A stretch of 64,000 nt of DNA from Myxococcaceae bacterium. Its GTDB lineage: Bacteria; Myxococcota; Myxococcia; Myxococcales; UBA5297. The stretch is taken from assembly GCA_017500825.1 (NCBI GenBank), contig JAFVYB010000111.1:1-64000 (forward strand), read 5' to 3'. The notes below the pieces were generated by a model. That model ran no database searches, was not told the DNA's origin, and saw only the letters and a list, made by a program, of their open reading frames with translations. Within the stretch, counting starts at the first letter, position 1. Every line of letters begins with the position of its first letter. Below are positions 16,367 to 26,162 of the stretch, one piece after another. The position numbers were made by a program, and so were the translations under genes.

Positions 16367-17695
16367 ATGAATTATTGCGACGTTCTCGAACACCCCGGGC
16401 GCTACGACTTCACCGTCTCCACCCTGGGAATGCCGACCCTGCCCTCGCCCATCAAAGGGCGCGGCTTCATCGCCGACGACAGGCGCATCGCCTTTGCCAC
16501 GCGCGAAGGCGACCTCAGGCGGCTCATCTCCACCCCGGGCCCCTTCCCCGCCTTTGAGGAGGCGGGACCGCGCGAACGCATCTTTCACGACCCTGCCTGG
16601 ACGCGCGCCGCCATCCTGACCGCGGGCGGGCTCTGTCCCGGACTCAACGATGTCATCAAGGGCATCGTCGAAACGCTCTGGTTCGCCTACGGCGTGCGCA
16701 ACATCTTCGGCCTGCGCTACGGCTATCGCGGCCTCAACCCCGCCTACGGCTACACGCCGCTCATGCTCGACCCGGAAGTCGTCGACACCATCCACGAGGA
16801 CGGCGGCAGCATCCTCGGCTCCTCGCGCGGCAATCAGGACATCGCGGTCATGGCCGACACGCTGCAGCGGATGAACATCGGCACGCTCTTCTGCATCGGC
16901 GGCGACGGCACGTTGCGCGGCGCCACGCGGCTGGCCGAGGAGATCAAACGGCGACACCTGGCGATCAACGTCGTGGGCGTGCCCAAGACGATCGACAACG
17001 ACCTGAGCTTCGTGGGGCAGGCCTTCGGCTTCGAAACAGCGGTCGCCGCCTGTCACCCCATCATCACGGCGGCGCACATGGAGGCAAAGGGCGCCTACAA
17101 CGGCATCGGCCTCGTCAAGCTGATGGGGCGCGACTCCGGCTTCATCGCCGCCCACGCCGCGCTCTCCAATCCGGTGGTCAATTACTGCCTCGTTCCAGAG
17201 GTGGATTTTAATCTGGAGGGAGAGGGTGGTCTTCTCCCGCGCATCGAGCGCCGCCTGCGCGCGGGCAAGGGTCACGCCATCGTCGTCGTGGCGGAAGGCG
17301 CGGGGCAGAAATTCTTCAGGGATTGCCCCGAGGTGCGCGACGCCTCCGGCAATGTGAAAAAGCACGACATCGGCGAACTATTGCGCAGCGCCATCCCCGA
17401 ATACCTCAGCGCGCGCGGCGTCGAGTGCAACGTGCGCTATTTCGACCCGAGCTATCTCATCCGCAGCGTCCCCACGCGCGGCAACGACGCCATCTTCTGC
17501 TACCAGCTCGCCGAAAACGCCGTTCACGCGGCCATGGCCGGCAAGACCGACATGGTGATCGGCAAATGGGGCGCGCATTTCACCAACGTCCCCATCCCGC
17601 TCGCGGTGATGAGCCGCCAGAAGATCGACCCCGAAGGCAGCCTCTGGCAGGCGGTTCTCTCTGCCACGCGGCAAAACCGCGAATACGGCGTCTGA
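16367..17695 (+). CDS. pfkA: ATP-dependent 6-phosphofructokinase (plant/trypanosome-type)
   Basis: 442 aa from the chosen ATG (the frame is open from 16019, but upstream residues do not match the family). Phosphorylates fructose 6-phosphate in glycolysis. Motifs are TAGGLCPGLNDVIKGIV near residue 85, GSILGSSRGNQD, GGDGT (178-182), PKTIDND (206-212) and MGRDSGF (253-259). A Gly after GGD, together with Lys in PKTIDND, is the combination seen in ATP-using enzymes of the long plant/trypanosome group; pyrophosphate enzymes have GGDD. The N-terminal extension of about 80 residues also fits that group. It is probably cytoplasmic and monocistronic. Phosphoryl donor is inferred from motifs only. Confidence 0.92.
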   Translation: MNYCDVLEHPGRYDFTVSTLGMPTLPSPIKGRGFIADDRRIAFATREGDLRRLISTPGPFPAFEEAGPRERIFHDPAWTRAAILTAGGLCPGLNDVIKGIVETLWFAYGVRNIFGLRYGYRGLNPAYGYTPLMLDPEVVDTIHEDGGSILGSSRGNQDIAVMADTLQRMNIGTLFCIGGDGTLRGATRLAEEIKRRHLAINVVGVPKTIDNDLSFVGQAFGFETAVAACHPIITAAHMEAKGAYNGIGLVKLMGRDSGFIAAHAALSNPVVNYCLVPEVDFNLEGEGGLLPRIERRLRAGKGHAIVVVAEGAGQKFFRDCPEVRDASGNVKKHDIGELLRSAIPEYLSARGVECNVRYFDPSYLIRSVPTRGNDAIFCYQLAENAVHAAMAGKTDMVIGKWGAHFTNVPIPLAVMSRQKIDPEGSLWQAVLSATRQNREYGV

Positions 17696-17870
17696 ATTTA
17701 GCGGCGAATCAATGGCGCGACGCGTTTCCCAAAACACGCGCAATCAAAATCAATCCTTTTGTTTACGCTTTGGGCCATCGCCACTTGAATGTCAGCCCAA
17801 TGGCCAAACGACCAATTCCCAGAGAAAAAAACACATCGCGCGGGGCCTTTTTTTCGCCTTTTTCCCTCTA

Positions 17871-17899
17871 TTGACAGCCCTGCGGCGAGCCCCTAGAAG
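17871..17899 (+). promoter_or_regulatory. Sigma-70-like promoter of the Cys-repeat lipoprotein
   Basis: TTGACA at 17871-17876, a 17-bp spacer, then TAGAAG at 17894-17899. The -35 is perfect, the spacing ideal, and the -10 matches four of six. It lies about 90 bp upstream of the start at 17990, which has its own AGGAGA. No other gene could use it on this strand. Confidence 0.7.
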
Positions 17900-17989
17900 G
17901 CGCCGCCTTTTTATGCGGCATAACATCGAGCAACTGTTTTTTAGTCGCTCATCACCAATGTCGGGCAATCCCGACAGGAGAACATCATC

Positions 17990-19891
17990 ATGACGAAACG
18001 CCTTTCATTGATTTTAGGTTTGTCCGCCGCGCTCTCCGTGGGCGCCCTGGCCTGCGGCGAAGAAGAAGAGACTTCGGACATCGAATGCACTTCGGACGCG
18101 GATTGCGCTGGCAATACCGATGGAAAGACCACCTGCGACACGGCCAACAACGTCTGCATCGCGCCTGTCGCCACGGGGTGCACCTCGGACGCTGACTGCG
18201 CTGGCAATACCGACGGTAAGACCACCTGCAACACGGCCACCGGCGCCTGCGTCGTGCCCGCCAACGGCGGCTGCGCCACGAACGAGGACTGCGCCTCCGG
18301 GCTCTGCGAAAACAGCGTCTGCGCGACGACGAAGCTCGCCAATTGCACCGATCCTCAGATTGAGAACGCCACCGCGAGCACGGAATCGATGGTTCAGGTG
18401 ACCTTTGACGCGGCGACGAACACCTGGAGCGAGGCGGCCGCCTGCCCCTGGCTTTGCAACTTTGGCTACGAGAAGAATGCCGACGAGACTGCCTGCGAGG
18501 AGCTCCCCAAGTGCAAAAGCAATGAGGACTGCAACTCGAAGCTGTGCGACACCGATAACGGCTACTGCATGTTCCAAAAGACCGATCTCTGCGAGCCCTA
18601 CAGCGAGACAGAGCTGGCCGAGCTCAACGCGACGGCGCAGGACGAGACGACGCAGGTGTCATGGCACTACATCGAGTCGGCCAACGGCAATGCCAACTGG
18701 GTCGCCGAGCGCGGCTGCGCGCTGACCGGCTGCGTCGAGGGCTATGACTATCAAGAGGTGACCAACACCTGCGAGGCAGAGGTGACGGTCTGCAGCACGA
18801 ACGCGGACTGCGCGGACAACGGCACCAAGACCTGGTGCGAAGTTCCTGACGGCCAGAACGAGGGCGTCTGCATCGCGCCCGAATGCCAGACCTCGGCGCA
18901 GTGCACAGACGAGACCAAGCCCTACTGCGACCCCTACACCTTCAAGTGCACCGCCACGTGCCTCACGGACGAACAGTGCGTTGACATTCACGGCGAGGGG
19001 ATGATCTGCAACTGGGACACCACCACCGAAAATTCCTACACCTGCATTGCGGCGGAATGCGAAGCGGGCGAGTGCTCGGCTGACCTCCAATCGGAATGCG
19101 TCAATGGCCGTTGGTCGGAATGCAAGTCAGGCATGCAGTGTCTGGAAAGCGGCAGCGAAGGCCATCGTGGTTCCTGTCAGATTATGACCTCTGACCTGTG
19201 CGATCCTGCGTGCACTAACGATCAATTCTGTCGCGACAATGGCGAAACATCCGCTGAGGAGCGCTACACCTGCGAATGGGTCGACTCACAGCAGACAGCG
19301 CCTAAGCTCCGAATCAGCCAAGTTTACTTTGGTGGTTATGGCCATCTGAACACAGCCACCTATACGAACGGCTTTGTTGAGATTTACAATTATGGATCCG
19401 ATACAATCAATCTGGGCGCCAGCAACCTGGCCATGGTCCGGGGAACTCGTAATGGTGGTTTCCAGATTTGGGTGGACTTCCAAAATGCCTGCTCCACAAA
19501 AACCTGCGAAGTCGCCGCCAAGAGCTACTTCCGCATCAAGATCGACACCAACAATGTAGATAGCGCCACACCTCTCACCAACAACGATCTCGAAATCAGC
19601 GATAAGCCCAGCATTGACGGATCGCTGGCAATCATTACCGACAGAACTAAAGATCTGACCGGTATCAGCTGTCACGAGATCAAATCGCTCTCCGTCGATC
19701 TCATCGGTATGTCGAGCGTCTTCTGCGCTGAGGATCGCCCTGCGGTTGGCATTCCCGGCGATGTCGCATCGGGCGAGGAAGGCAATCGCGGCACGCACTC
19801 GTATCAGCGTAACTCCAGCCTGGACGACACGGGCGACAATTACACCGACTTCGAGGTCAAGCCCGTCGCTCCCGGCAAGCCGCTTAATTAA
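17990..19891 (+). CDS. Secreted Cys-rich repeat lipoprotein with lamin-tail domain
   Basis: 633 aa. The signal peptide ends in the lipobox GALAC (Cys at about 22), followed by an acidic spacer EEEETSD. The next 400 residues are a string of short Cys-rich modules of the form CxxDxDC...C..., including two adjacent 31-residue copies. Residues about 440-600 match a lamin-tail (LTD) domain: LRISQVYFGGYGHLNTATYT, then FVEIYNYGSDTINLGASNLA. LTD domains are common in large secreted bacterial proteins, often beside nucleases or adhesins; here no enzyme is attached. The protein is probably on the outer membrane or cell surface, cross-linked by many disulfides. It is flanked by its own promoter and terminator. 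The LTD part is less GC-rich than the Cys-rich part. Function unknown. Confidence 0.82.
   Translation: MTKRLSLILGLSAALSVGALACGEEEETSDIECTSDADCAGNTDGKTTCDTANNVCIAPVATGCTSDADCAGNTDGKTTCNTATGACVVPANGGCATNEDCASGLCENSVCATTKLANCTDPQIENATASTESMVQVTFDAATNTWSEAAACPWLCNFGYEKNADETACEELPKCKSNEDCNSKLCDTDNGYCMFQKTDLCEPYSETELAELNATAQDETTQVSWHYIESANGNANWVAERGCALTGCVEGYDYQEVTNTCEAEVTVCSTNADCADNGTKTWCEVPDGQNEGVCIAPECQTSAQCTDETKPYCDPYTFKCTATCLTDEQCVDIHGEGMICNWDTTTENSYTCIAAECEAGECSADLQSECVNGRWSECKSGMQCLESGSEGHRGSCQIMTSDLCDPACTNDQFCRDNGETSAEERYTCEWVDSQQTAPKLRISQVYFGGYGHLNTATYTNGFVEIYNYGSDTINLGASNLAMVRGTRNGGFQIWVDFQNACSTKTCEVAAKSYFRIKIDTNNVDSATPLTNNDLEISDKPSIDGSLAIITDRTKDLTGISCHEIKSLSVDLIGMSSVFCAEDRPAVGIPGDVASGEEGNRGTHSYQRNSSLDDTGDNYTDFEVKPVAPGKPLN
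18086..18271 (+). repeat. Two tandem 93-bp coding repeats
   Basis: 18086-18178 and 18179-18271 encode near-identical 31-residue units starting CTSDADCAGNTDGKTTC. The copies differ mainly at third bases and in the last ten codons. The repeat is in frame, so copy number could vary without disrupting the lipoprotein. Confidence 0.8.
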
Positions 19892-19923
19892 AAAACAATC
19901 GGCGTCTCGCCACTCAACCAAAC

Positions 19924-19956
19924 AAACCGATGTCCTTTAGAGGGCATCGGTTTTTT
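19924..19956 (+). terminator. Rho-independent terminator
   Basis: A 12-bp stem (19924-19935 with 19942-19953, one T-G pair) is closed by a 6-nt loop and runs into six T (19951-19956). It lies 33 bp after the stop of the Cys-repeat lipoprotein and separates it from the PqqD cassette. Confidence 0.9.
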
Positions 19957-20086
19957 ATTTTCATCGATAAAAACAATTCTCTGTGATCCCTATTCAGCCA
20001 TGCCCGTATCGCCTCTTGCTCCCCCTCTTCGCGCGCCCCACCTGCCCCCTTGCTTTTCATCGATGAAAAACTAAAACGCGCGCCCC

Positions 20087-20419
20087 ATGTCCTCCCCCAC
20101 CCCTCTCCTCGACAGATTTCCGCGGCCAACGCCCTCGGCGGCGCGGGAGACGGTCGATGGGCACAGCATGATCGCCACCGAAGCGGGCGATCTCCTCTCC
20201 TTTTGGAGAGACGCGGGGGATGACGACGCCAGCGCCGTGGCGGAGTGCGCGCTCGAACTTGCGGATGGCTCGCGCTCGATCCGTGACATCGCCGCCCGCG
20301 TGAGCGCTGAGTTTCAAGTGAGCGAGGCACGCGCGCAGGAGGATTTGTGCGCGTTCTTTCTCGATCTCGAAAACGCCCAGGCCTTTGTGCTTGGGGACGC
20401 GCCCTCCAGCCACGCCTGA
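20087..20419 (+). CDS. PqqD-family peptide-binding (RRE-like) protein
   Basis: 110 aa. The core from about residue 20 to 98 has the PqqD layout: a beta strand (ETVDGHSMIATEAGDLLSFW), a helix with AVAECALELADGSRSIRDIA, then ARVSAEFQVSEARAQEDLCA and a closing helix to LENAQAFVL. PqqD-like domains bind leader peptides and deliver precursors to modifying enzymes (PqqA in PQQ synthesis, lasso B1 proteins). There is no signal peptide, so it is cytoplasmic. It opens a + strand run that also contains a small YxxPxL peptide, an HPr-kinase-like protein and an S26-type peptidase, which is why a RiPP-like role is suspected. No radical-SAM PqqE or asparagine synthetase is in the window. Confidence 0.75.
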   Translation: MSSPTPLLDRFPRPTPSAARETVDGHSMIATEAGDLLSFWRDAGDDDASAVAECALELADGSRSIRDIAARVSAEFQVSEARAQEDLCAFFLDLENAQAFVLGDAPSSHA

Positions 20420-20502
20420 CCGAATGACGGGAGCGGTGGAGCCGACAACGCACGGCCATCCAGCGCCCCACCCTTGTCTCTGCCCAGAAAGAGAAGCCCG
20501 CG

Positions 20503-23500
20503 ATGATGACTCGACGACACCTCAGCTCTCTGTTCACCCTGCTGTGCATCGCCTCCAGCGCGCTTGTCGCCGCCTGTTCGCGCGACACGCCGACCGAGCT
20601 CCGCGTGCCAGCCATCGAGTTTATCTCCCCCACGGACGGCGCCGCGCTCTCCTGGAACGACGACACGGGTCTGACGACTGCGGGCTTTCAGATCGACATC
20701 GCCGGGGTGCTGAGCGGGTTCGACAGCCTTGAAGGCGCCGCCCTCAGCCTCGCGATTGACGGCCAAACGAGCGCCGCGCGGGCCACGCTCAGGGGCGACG
20801 CGTTTGCCTTCGAGCAGGTCACGCTGGCAGGCGGCACGCGAAAAATCGCCGTCTTTGCGCACACCGCGCGCCAAAACGCCTCGGCCGAGATCACCGTCAC
20901 GGTTCCCGAGGGTGAGCCGACGGGCGAGGCTGCTGTCGAAATCCTGACGCCTGAGAGCGGAAAGCTCTTTGCCTGGAGCGAGGACAGCGATGTCGAAGCG
21001 GCGCGCTTCCAGTTCAACCTCTCGGGCAAGCTGCACAACATGCCGATCGGCGAAGCGGCACCAACGGTGAGTGTCAAGATCGATGGCGCGCTCATCGAGA
21101 CGACGGTCAACGTCACGCCCGCAGAGGACAGCGCGTCGAGCCATTTCAGCGCCCATGGCGTCACGATCGACCCCGGGGTTCATCAGATTGTCGTCGAGGC
21201 AGCCCAGGGAGAACGCCGCGCCTTTGCCCAAATTTACATCGCGCTCTCGCCCGCATCGGACAGCGTCGAGGACGCCTACGCGATCGCGATCGATTCGCCC
21301 CAAAACGGCGCTGTTCTCGACTGGAGCCAAGACGCGCAGAGCGAGGTGTCGGGCTTCCAACTCGATGTGGAGGGCACCCTGCGCGGCTTTGGAGCCGAGG
21401 CCAGCGTCACCATTTCCCGCAACGGACTTGCGATCGAGGCCGTTCCCTTCCGCAACAGCGAGGCGAGCTACAGCTTCCCCGCCATCTCCCTGCCCGCCGG
21501 CCAGCAAGTGCTCATCGTCACGGCCAGCGAGACGATCGAGGGACAGCAGGTCCAGCGCGAGGCACTCGCCGTGATCGCCGTGCCCGAACAGCGTCCGATC
21601 GAGGGACTCGCCGTCGAGATCTCCTCCCCGACGAACAACGCCTCCCTGGCGCTGTCCGAGGACGCCGATCCCGCGCTCGACGGGTTTCAGATCGACATCG
21701 CGGGCACCCTGCTGACGACCGTGGCGGCGATGAATGAGACATCGCTCTCGCTGCAGATTGACGGTGTGAATCACGAGGGCGTGATCGCGACCATCGAGGC
21801 GGCCAGCCAGGACGGCGAGCCTCTGCCGCCAGAGGACACGGAAATCGTCCGCGCGTTTCGCTTCGCCAACGTCACCCTGCCGAGCGGAATCCACGAGATT
21901 GTCGTGCTCGCCAGCCAGAAGGAGACGCAGGCGCTCGATCAGATCACCATCGCCATTCCCGCGTCGATCAGTGGCCTGCCCGCTGGCGAGATCACCTCGC
22001 CTGTCAACGGCACCGCGCTGAGCCTGACGGACGGCCGCGCCCGCGTCGATGTCACAGGTGTCTACACAAACGCACAGACACTCACCCTTCTTATCAACGG
22101 CCAGCCGAGCGGCACGGTCGAGGCAGCCATGCCCCAGGGCGGCACCTTCACCTTCCCCGGCGTCGAGCTGGTCGAAGGCATGCACGCGCTGCAGGTGCAG
22201 GTCAGCGGTCCGTCGTATCAGGCGTTCACGGAGACGGTGATTGTCCACGTCGCCGCCTTTGACATCCGCGTCTACTGGCCCACGGACATCGCGGCGATTT
22301 ACGCCAACGACTTGGGCGAGGCGGCGATCGAACTCGTGGGACAACTCCTCGGCTGCGATGGCTGTCTGGGCGCTCCCAGCATCACGGCCCACATCGAGAA
22401 TAGCGACGGCATCCAGAGCGAACATTCCCTTTCGCTCGACGCCAACCGCGCCTTCCGCCAGGCGCTGACCTTCTCCGCCGCCCATGGCAGCGCCACACTC
22501 GTCGTCCGCGCGCGCCAATCCATGCAGAGCGCTGACACTGGCGACACCTCGCCGACCTTCGAGGTCGAAAAACGCGTCGAGCTGACCATTCTCGCCGCCG
22601 ATCAAAAGCCCGCCTTTTCACTCACCATGACCTCGCCCTCCGACGGCAGCGTGCTGACCTGGCGCGACAACACCTCGTTCACGCAGGAGGACTTCCAGAT
22701 CAGCGTCGAGGCCAACGTCGCGGGGATGAACATCGGAGACGCGGACTTCGCGCTCTACGTCGACGGCGTTCAGCAGAAGAGCGGCACCTCGCAGGACTGC
22801 GCCCTGACGACCGACGATCAGTCTGTCATCGCCATCACCTGCCACCGCGTCGCGCTTCACAGCGGCACACGTCTCATCTCGCTCACCGCCACGGCCAAAT
22901 CCAACGGCAGACAGGTTGAGTCGCACGCCCTTGTCACTGTGCCCGAGCTCAGCGGCGAGAGCGCGTCCGAGCGCGTGATCATCGCCTTCCCCAGCGAAGG
23001 GACTGCGCTCCTCTGGTCGAGCGATCGCGCCTTTACCAGCGGCTTTCAGACCGACATCAGCGGCCGCTTCACAGGCTTCGGCAGCGATGTCGCGCTCACC
23101 CTCGCCATCGACGGCGAGAACAGCGACGCTGTGGCCGCGATCGGCGCCAACGTCTTCACCTTCCGCGATGTCACCCTGCCAAGCGGCAGCCGCACCCTGA
23201 AAGTCACCGCCAGGCAGGGCAGCGGCGAGAGCGAGCTTGTTGCCAGCGACGAGATCACCGTGGTGGTCCCTGACCCGCAATCGATCGAGCTCACCAGCGA
23301 GCGCATCGAAGGCGACGAATCGTCCCGGGGCACCCGCCTGAACGGCACGCTCGTCAACTTCAGCGGGGAGGCCATGTTTACGCTCGACGTCTATGTCGAC
23401 GGCGTCCGGGCCATGGAGCGGACAGATGCGCTGACAGCGGAACAAATCGCCGTCGGCACGTTCGATCTCACGCTGCCGGACAGCGAGCTGAACCTCTCCA

Positions 23501-26085
23501 GCGAGGGCGACTGCCACTACCTCACCTTCGCGCTCGCCGGCACCGAGGGGCAAAACGAGAGCACGGCCGTGACGAACCTGGTGGTCGGCGACTGCGAGAC
23601 AACCCCCAAGGTGATCCTCATCACCAGCCCCCACAACGGCAGCGAGCTGCGCATCGCCAACAGCAACAGCGTCCTCCTGGCCGTCACAGGCGTCCTGCTC
23701 GGCTATTCGGATGAGGAGCTGCAGACGCTCCAGCTCACGCTCGGCGCCCACGAGTGCCAGATCGTCAGTGGGACAAGCGCCTTCAACTGCACGGCGGACT
23801 TCGCGGTTGGCCCGAACCAGATCACCGTCAGCGACGCGGCCAATGGCATCCACTCGGCATCGATCGACATCCAGGTCACGAACTCCACCGGCTGCCCAGT
23901 GACGCTCGCGCTCGACAACCTGCCGATCAACGAGGCCGGCGTGATCGAGTTCAATCGCCAGACCTCGGGCATCAGCCTCTTCCACGACCAGGGCGCGACC
24001 AAAGCCAGCTACCTCTTCTTCGGCAGCGTTCCGTCCGAGTGCGCCGGCGGCAGCGTCACCGTCCTCAAAAAACTGAGCGGCGGCAGCTACGAGACCGTCG
24101 AGACATCCCCCCACATCCAGGCTGACGGCAGCTTCGCCTACCGCGCCACGCTCAACGACGCGGAGACCGACGCCGAGCTCGCCTTCTCGGTCAGCATGGA
24201 GCACTTCGCGGCGGCCAGCGGCGCCCAGCTCACCTACACGGCCGACTTCACCGTCCCCCTCCTCATCGCTGGCGAGGGCGACACCTTCCAAATCGGCGCG
24301 ATGAACGCCCTGTCCCTGCGCCACGAAAGCGATCTCAGGGATGGCGGTCTGAAGGCCCGCGTCTCCACGAGCGACAACGGCGATGTCCTCGGCACCTTTG
24401 ATCTGACCTTCACGGCGCAGGGGCTCAGCCAGGACAGCATGACCGCCGACACGCTGACCATCGCCTACGACGGCAGCTCGACGCCCCTCCTCAGCGAGTC
24501 GATTCACCAGACAGCGGCAGGCGACAGCGAGCAGTTCACCCGCGCGATTTCCCTGCCCGAGGGCGACTGGACGATCTCAATCACCCTCGCCGACGCGGTC
24601 GGCAACAAGAGCACGGCCAGCTTCCCGATCCACGTCGATCTCGGCTGCAACGTGGCGCTCACCTCTCCCTTGCCCAACTCGGCCATCGCCATCGACGCCA
24701 ACACGCAACTCACCCTCAGTGGCACCTCGACCTGCGCCAGCGTCGCCTACGGCCTGCGCGTTGGAGCTGGCAGCGAGCCGACGAGCTGCGATCCCTCTGC
24801 TGAAACGGGCGACTTCAGCTGCGCGGTGGCATTGCCCGAAGGCCTGGGGATGCATGAAGCCGTCGAGGTCGCGCTCATCGCGCCCAACGGCGCCGAGCAG
24901 ACCGTCCGCGTGTTCCAGCACACCCTCAGCCAAGGCATCCAACACACCGCGCCAGTGCTGAAGGACAACGGCCTCGTCGTCGTTTCCCCGCACAACCGGC
25001 ACTGCGCCACCATCGACGAGACCACAAGCGCTTGCGCCACCGAGGGCTACGCCGCCGATCTCACCCCCGAAGACGACACCCAAGGCACCTTCCAGCTCAC
25101 CCTCACCGCCAGCGCGCCCACCGCCGGAAACGATGGGGAGAGCGGCGAGGCGAGCGACGAGTCTCAGGAGGGCGAAGGCACGCCAGTGCTGCCGTCAAGC
25201 GGCGACTACGACCAATTCAACTGCCGTTACCTGCTCGGCGACAAAGTGCTCGACATGACGAACTGCGAAATCTCCGCGGAAGGCGTCATCAATCAGCGGG
25301 TGAGCCTGCCTCAGGGCACGGTCGACGAATTCAGGGTCGAAATCACGGCCTCGCACAGCGAGAGCGGGCTTTCTGCCACCCTTCAGCTCAACTTCGGCGT
25401 CACCATCGCCTCACAGCGCCCGGCCAAGCCCGTCTTCCAGCTGCCCGAAGGCGGCGCCGTGGTCGACTGCGAGGAGGAAAGCGGCGCCTCCGTCACCTGC
25501 ATGCGCGACCGTCACCAGGGCGTCCTTGAGGTGTGGCTCGACGAAACCGCGCCCGGCATCACCCGCAAACGCGGCTTTGCGACGGGAACGGCCATCGCCA
25601 TCAACCACCCCAACAACAACACCGAGGCCTTTGACGATACGACCTTCAACGAAGGCACGCTGATGCATTGGTTCAGCGCCATTCCCATGGAAATCGACTC
25701 GCTCGAAACGCAAACATTGAATGTCACGCCGATGAATTACATCCACCTCGGCGCCCAGGACGAAGACGCCCACGGCAACTATTCAGAAATCGCCATCGTC
25801 AAGAGCGTCGATATGTTCTGGAATTCATTCAAGCGGACCTTTAGCGAGGAAAATGCGGCAATGAACATTATTTCCGACGCACCTGCTTCAGGATTGGAGT
25901 TTGCTCGTAAGATGGCCACTGGCGATCTGAACGGCGATGGCGTCGATGACATTGTCGTCTCCGCGCCCAATGCAACGGATTCATTCCTGATGATCTATTA
26001 TGGCTCCACGGCCAGGGCATCACCGCCGACGCAAACAAAAAACAAATCATCAACCCAGACGAAATATATTTTGGCACAGCATTAA
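20503..26085 (+). CDS. Giant Ig-like repeat lipoprotein, N-terminal part, frame ends early in an FG-GAP domain
   Basis: 1860 aa. The signal peptide ends in lipobox LVAAC (Cys25), so the protein is lipidated and outside the cytoplasm. At least seven repeated beta-sandwich-like units of about 110-120 residues start near 35, 144, 259, 369, 494, 706 and 824; they share a pattern like ISPTDGAALSW followed by GFQIDIAGTL. Later repeats are more divergent. Near residue 1800 an FG-GAP/integrin-like repeat begins (GDLNGDGVDDIVVSAP), then the frame ends in an unrelated tail, STARASPPTQTKNKSSTQ. The FG-GAP sequence continues in the -1 frame to 27200. A full product would be about 2230 aa. Likely a surface adhesin or scaffold. 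It follows the PqqD gene by 83 bp. Confidence 0.85.
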   Translation: MMTRRHLSSLFTLLCIASSALVAACSRDTPTELRVPAIEFISPTDGAALSWNDDTGLTTAGFQIDIAGVLSGFDSLEGAALSLAIDGQTSAARATLRGDAFAFEQVTLAGGTRKIAVFAHTARQNASAEITVTVPEGEPTGEAAVEILTPESGKLFAWSEDSDVEAARFQFNLSGKLHNMPIGEAAPTVSVKIDGALIETTVNVTPAEDSASSHFSAHGVTIDPGVHQIVVEAAQGERRAFAQIYIALSPASDSVEDAYAIAIDSPQNGAVLDWSQDAQSEVSGFQLDVEGTLRGFGAEASVTISRNGLAIEAVPFRNSEASYSFPAISLPAGQQVLIVTASETIEGQQVQREALAVIAVPEQRPIEGLAVEISSPTNNASLALSEDADPALDGFQIDIAGTLLTTVAAMNETSLSLQIDGVNHEGVIATIEAASQDGEPLPPEDTEIVRAFRFANVTLPSGIHEIVVLASQKETQALDQITIAIPASISGLPAGEITSPVNGTALSLTDGRARVDVTGVYTNAQTLTLLINGQPSGTVEAAMPQGGTFTFPGVELVEGMHALQVQVSGPSYQAFTETVIVHVAAFDIRVYWPTDIAAIYANDLGEAAIELVGQLLGCDGCLGAPSITAHIENSDGIQSEHSLSLDANRAFRQALTFSAAHGSATLVVRARQSMQSADTGDTSPTFEVEKRVELTILAADQKPAFSLTMTSPSDGSVLTWRDNTSFTQEDFQISVEANVAGMNIGDADFALYVDGVQQKSGTSQDCALTTDDQSVIAITCHRVALHSGTRLISLTATAKSNGRQVESHALVTVPELSGESASERVIIAFPSEGTALLWSSDRAFTSGFQTDISGRFTGFGSDVALTLAIDGENSDAVAAIGANVFTFRDVTLPSGSRTLKVTARQGSGESELVASDEITVVVPDPQSIELTSERIEGDESSRGTRLNGTLVNFSGEAMFTLDVYVDGVRAMERTDALTAEQIAVGTFDLTLPDSELNLSSEGDCHYLTFALAGTEGQNESTAVTNLVVGDCETTPKVILITSPHNGSELRIANSNSVLLAVTGVLLGYSDEELQTLQLTLGAHECQIVSGTSAFNCTADFAVGPNQITVSDAANGIHSASIDIQVTNSTGCPVTLALDNLPINEAGVIEFNRQTSGISLFHDQGATKASYLFFGSVPSECAGGSVTVLKKLSGGSYETVETSPHIQADGSFAYRATLNDAETDAELAFSVSMEHFAAASGAQLTYTADFTVPLLIAGEGDTFQIGAMNALSLRHESDLRDGGLKARVSTSDNGDVLGTFDLTFTAQGLSQDSMTADTLTIAYDGSSTPLLSESIHQTAAGDSEQFTRAISLPEGDWTISITLADAVGNKSTASFPIHVDLGCNVALTSPLPNSAIAIDANTQLTLSGTSTCASVAYGLRVGAGSEPTSCDPSAETGDFSCAVALPEGLGMHEAVEVALIAPNGAEQTVRVFQHTLSQGIQHTAPVLKDNGLVVVSPHNRHCATIDETTSACATEGYAADLTPEDDTQGTFQLTLTASAPTAGNDGESGEASDESQEGEGTPVLPSSGDYDQFNCRYLLGDKVLDMTNCEISAEGVINQRVSLPQGTVDEFRVEITASHSESGLSATLQLNFGVTIASQRPAKPVFQLPEGGAVVDCEEESGASVTCMRDRHQGVLEVWLDETAPGITRKRGFATGTAIAINHPNNNTEAFDDTTFNEGTLMHWFSAIPMEIDSLETQTLNVTPMNYIHLGAQDEDAHGNYSEIAIVKSVDMFWNSFKRTFSEENAAMNIISDAPASGLEFARKMATGDLNGDGVDDIVVSAPNATDSFLMIYYGSTARASPPTQTKNKSSTQTKYILAQH
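26037..26043 (+). other. In-phase slippery heptamer A_AAA_AAC
   Basis: In the reading frame of the giant lipoprotein, codons ACA AAA AAC (26035-26043) form a canonical -1 slippery heptamer 40 bases before the zero-frame stop at 26083-26085. A -1 slip here continues directly into the FG-GAP frame (CAA ATC ATC AAC). No strong downstream pseudoknot was recognised by eye. The site may be chance; see findings. Confidence 0.45.
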
Positions 26086-26162
26086 GCGTTCTTGATATCG
26101 ATCACGATGGTTACGACGATCTCGTCGTCACAGCGAATTATTTCCAAAAAATCTTCATTTAT

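Noticed and set aside
20314-24507. Two long - strand frames (763 and 629 residues) opposite the giant lipoprotein
   Set aside because: Asp/Arg/Gly-rich, no recognisable motifs, fully opposite a lipobox protein with repeated domains; shadow frames.
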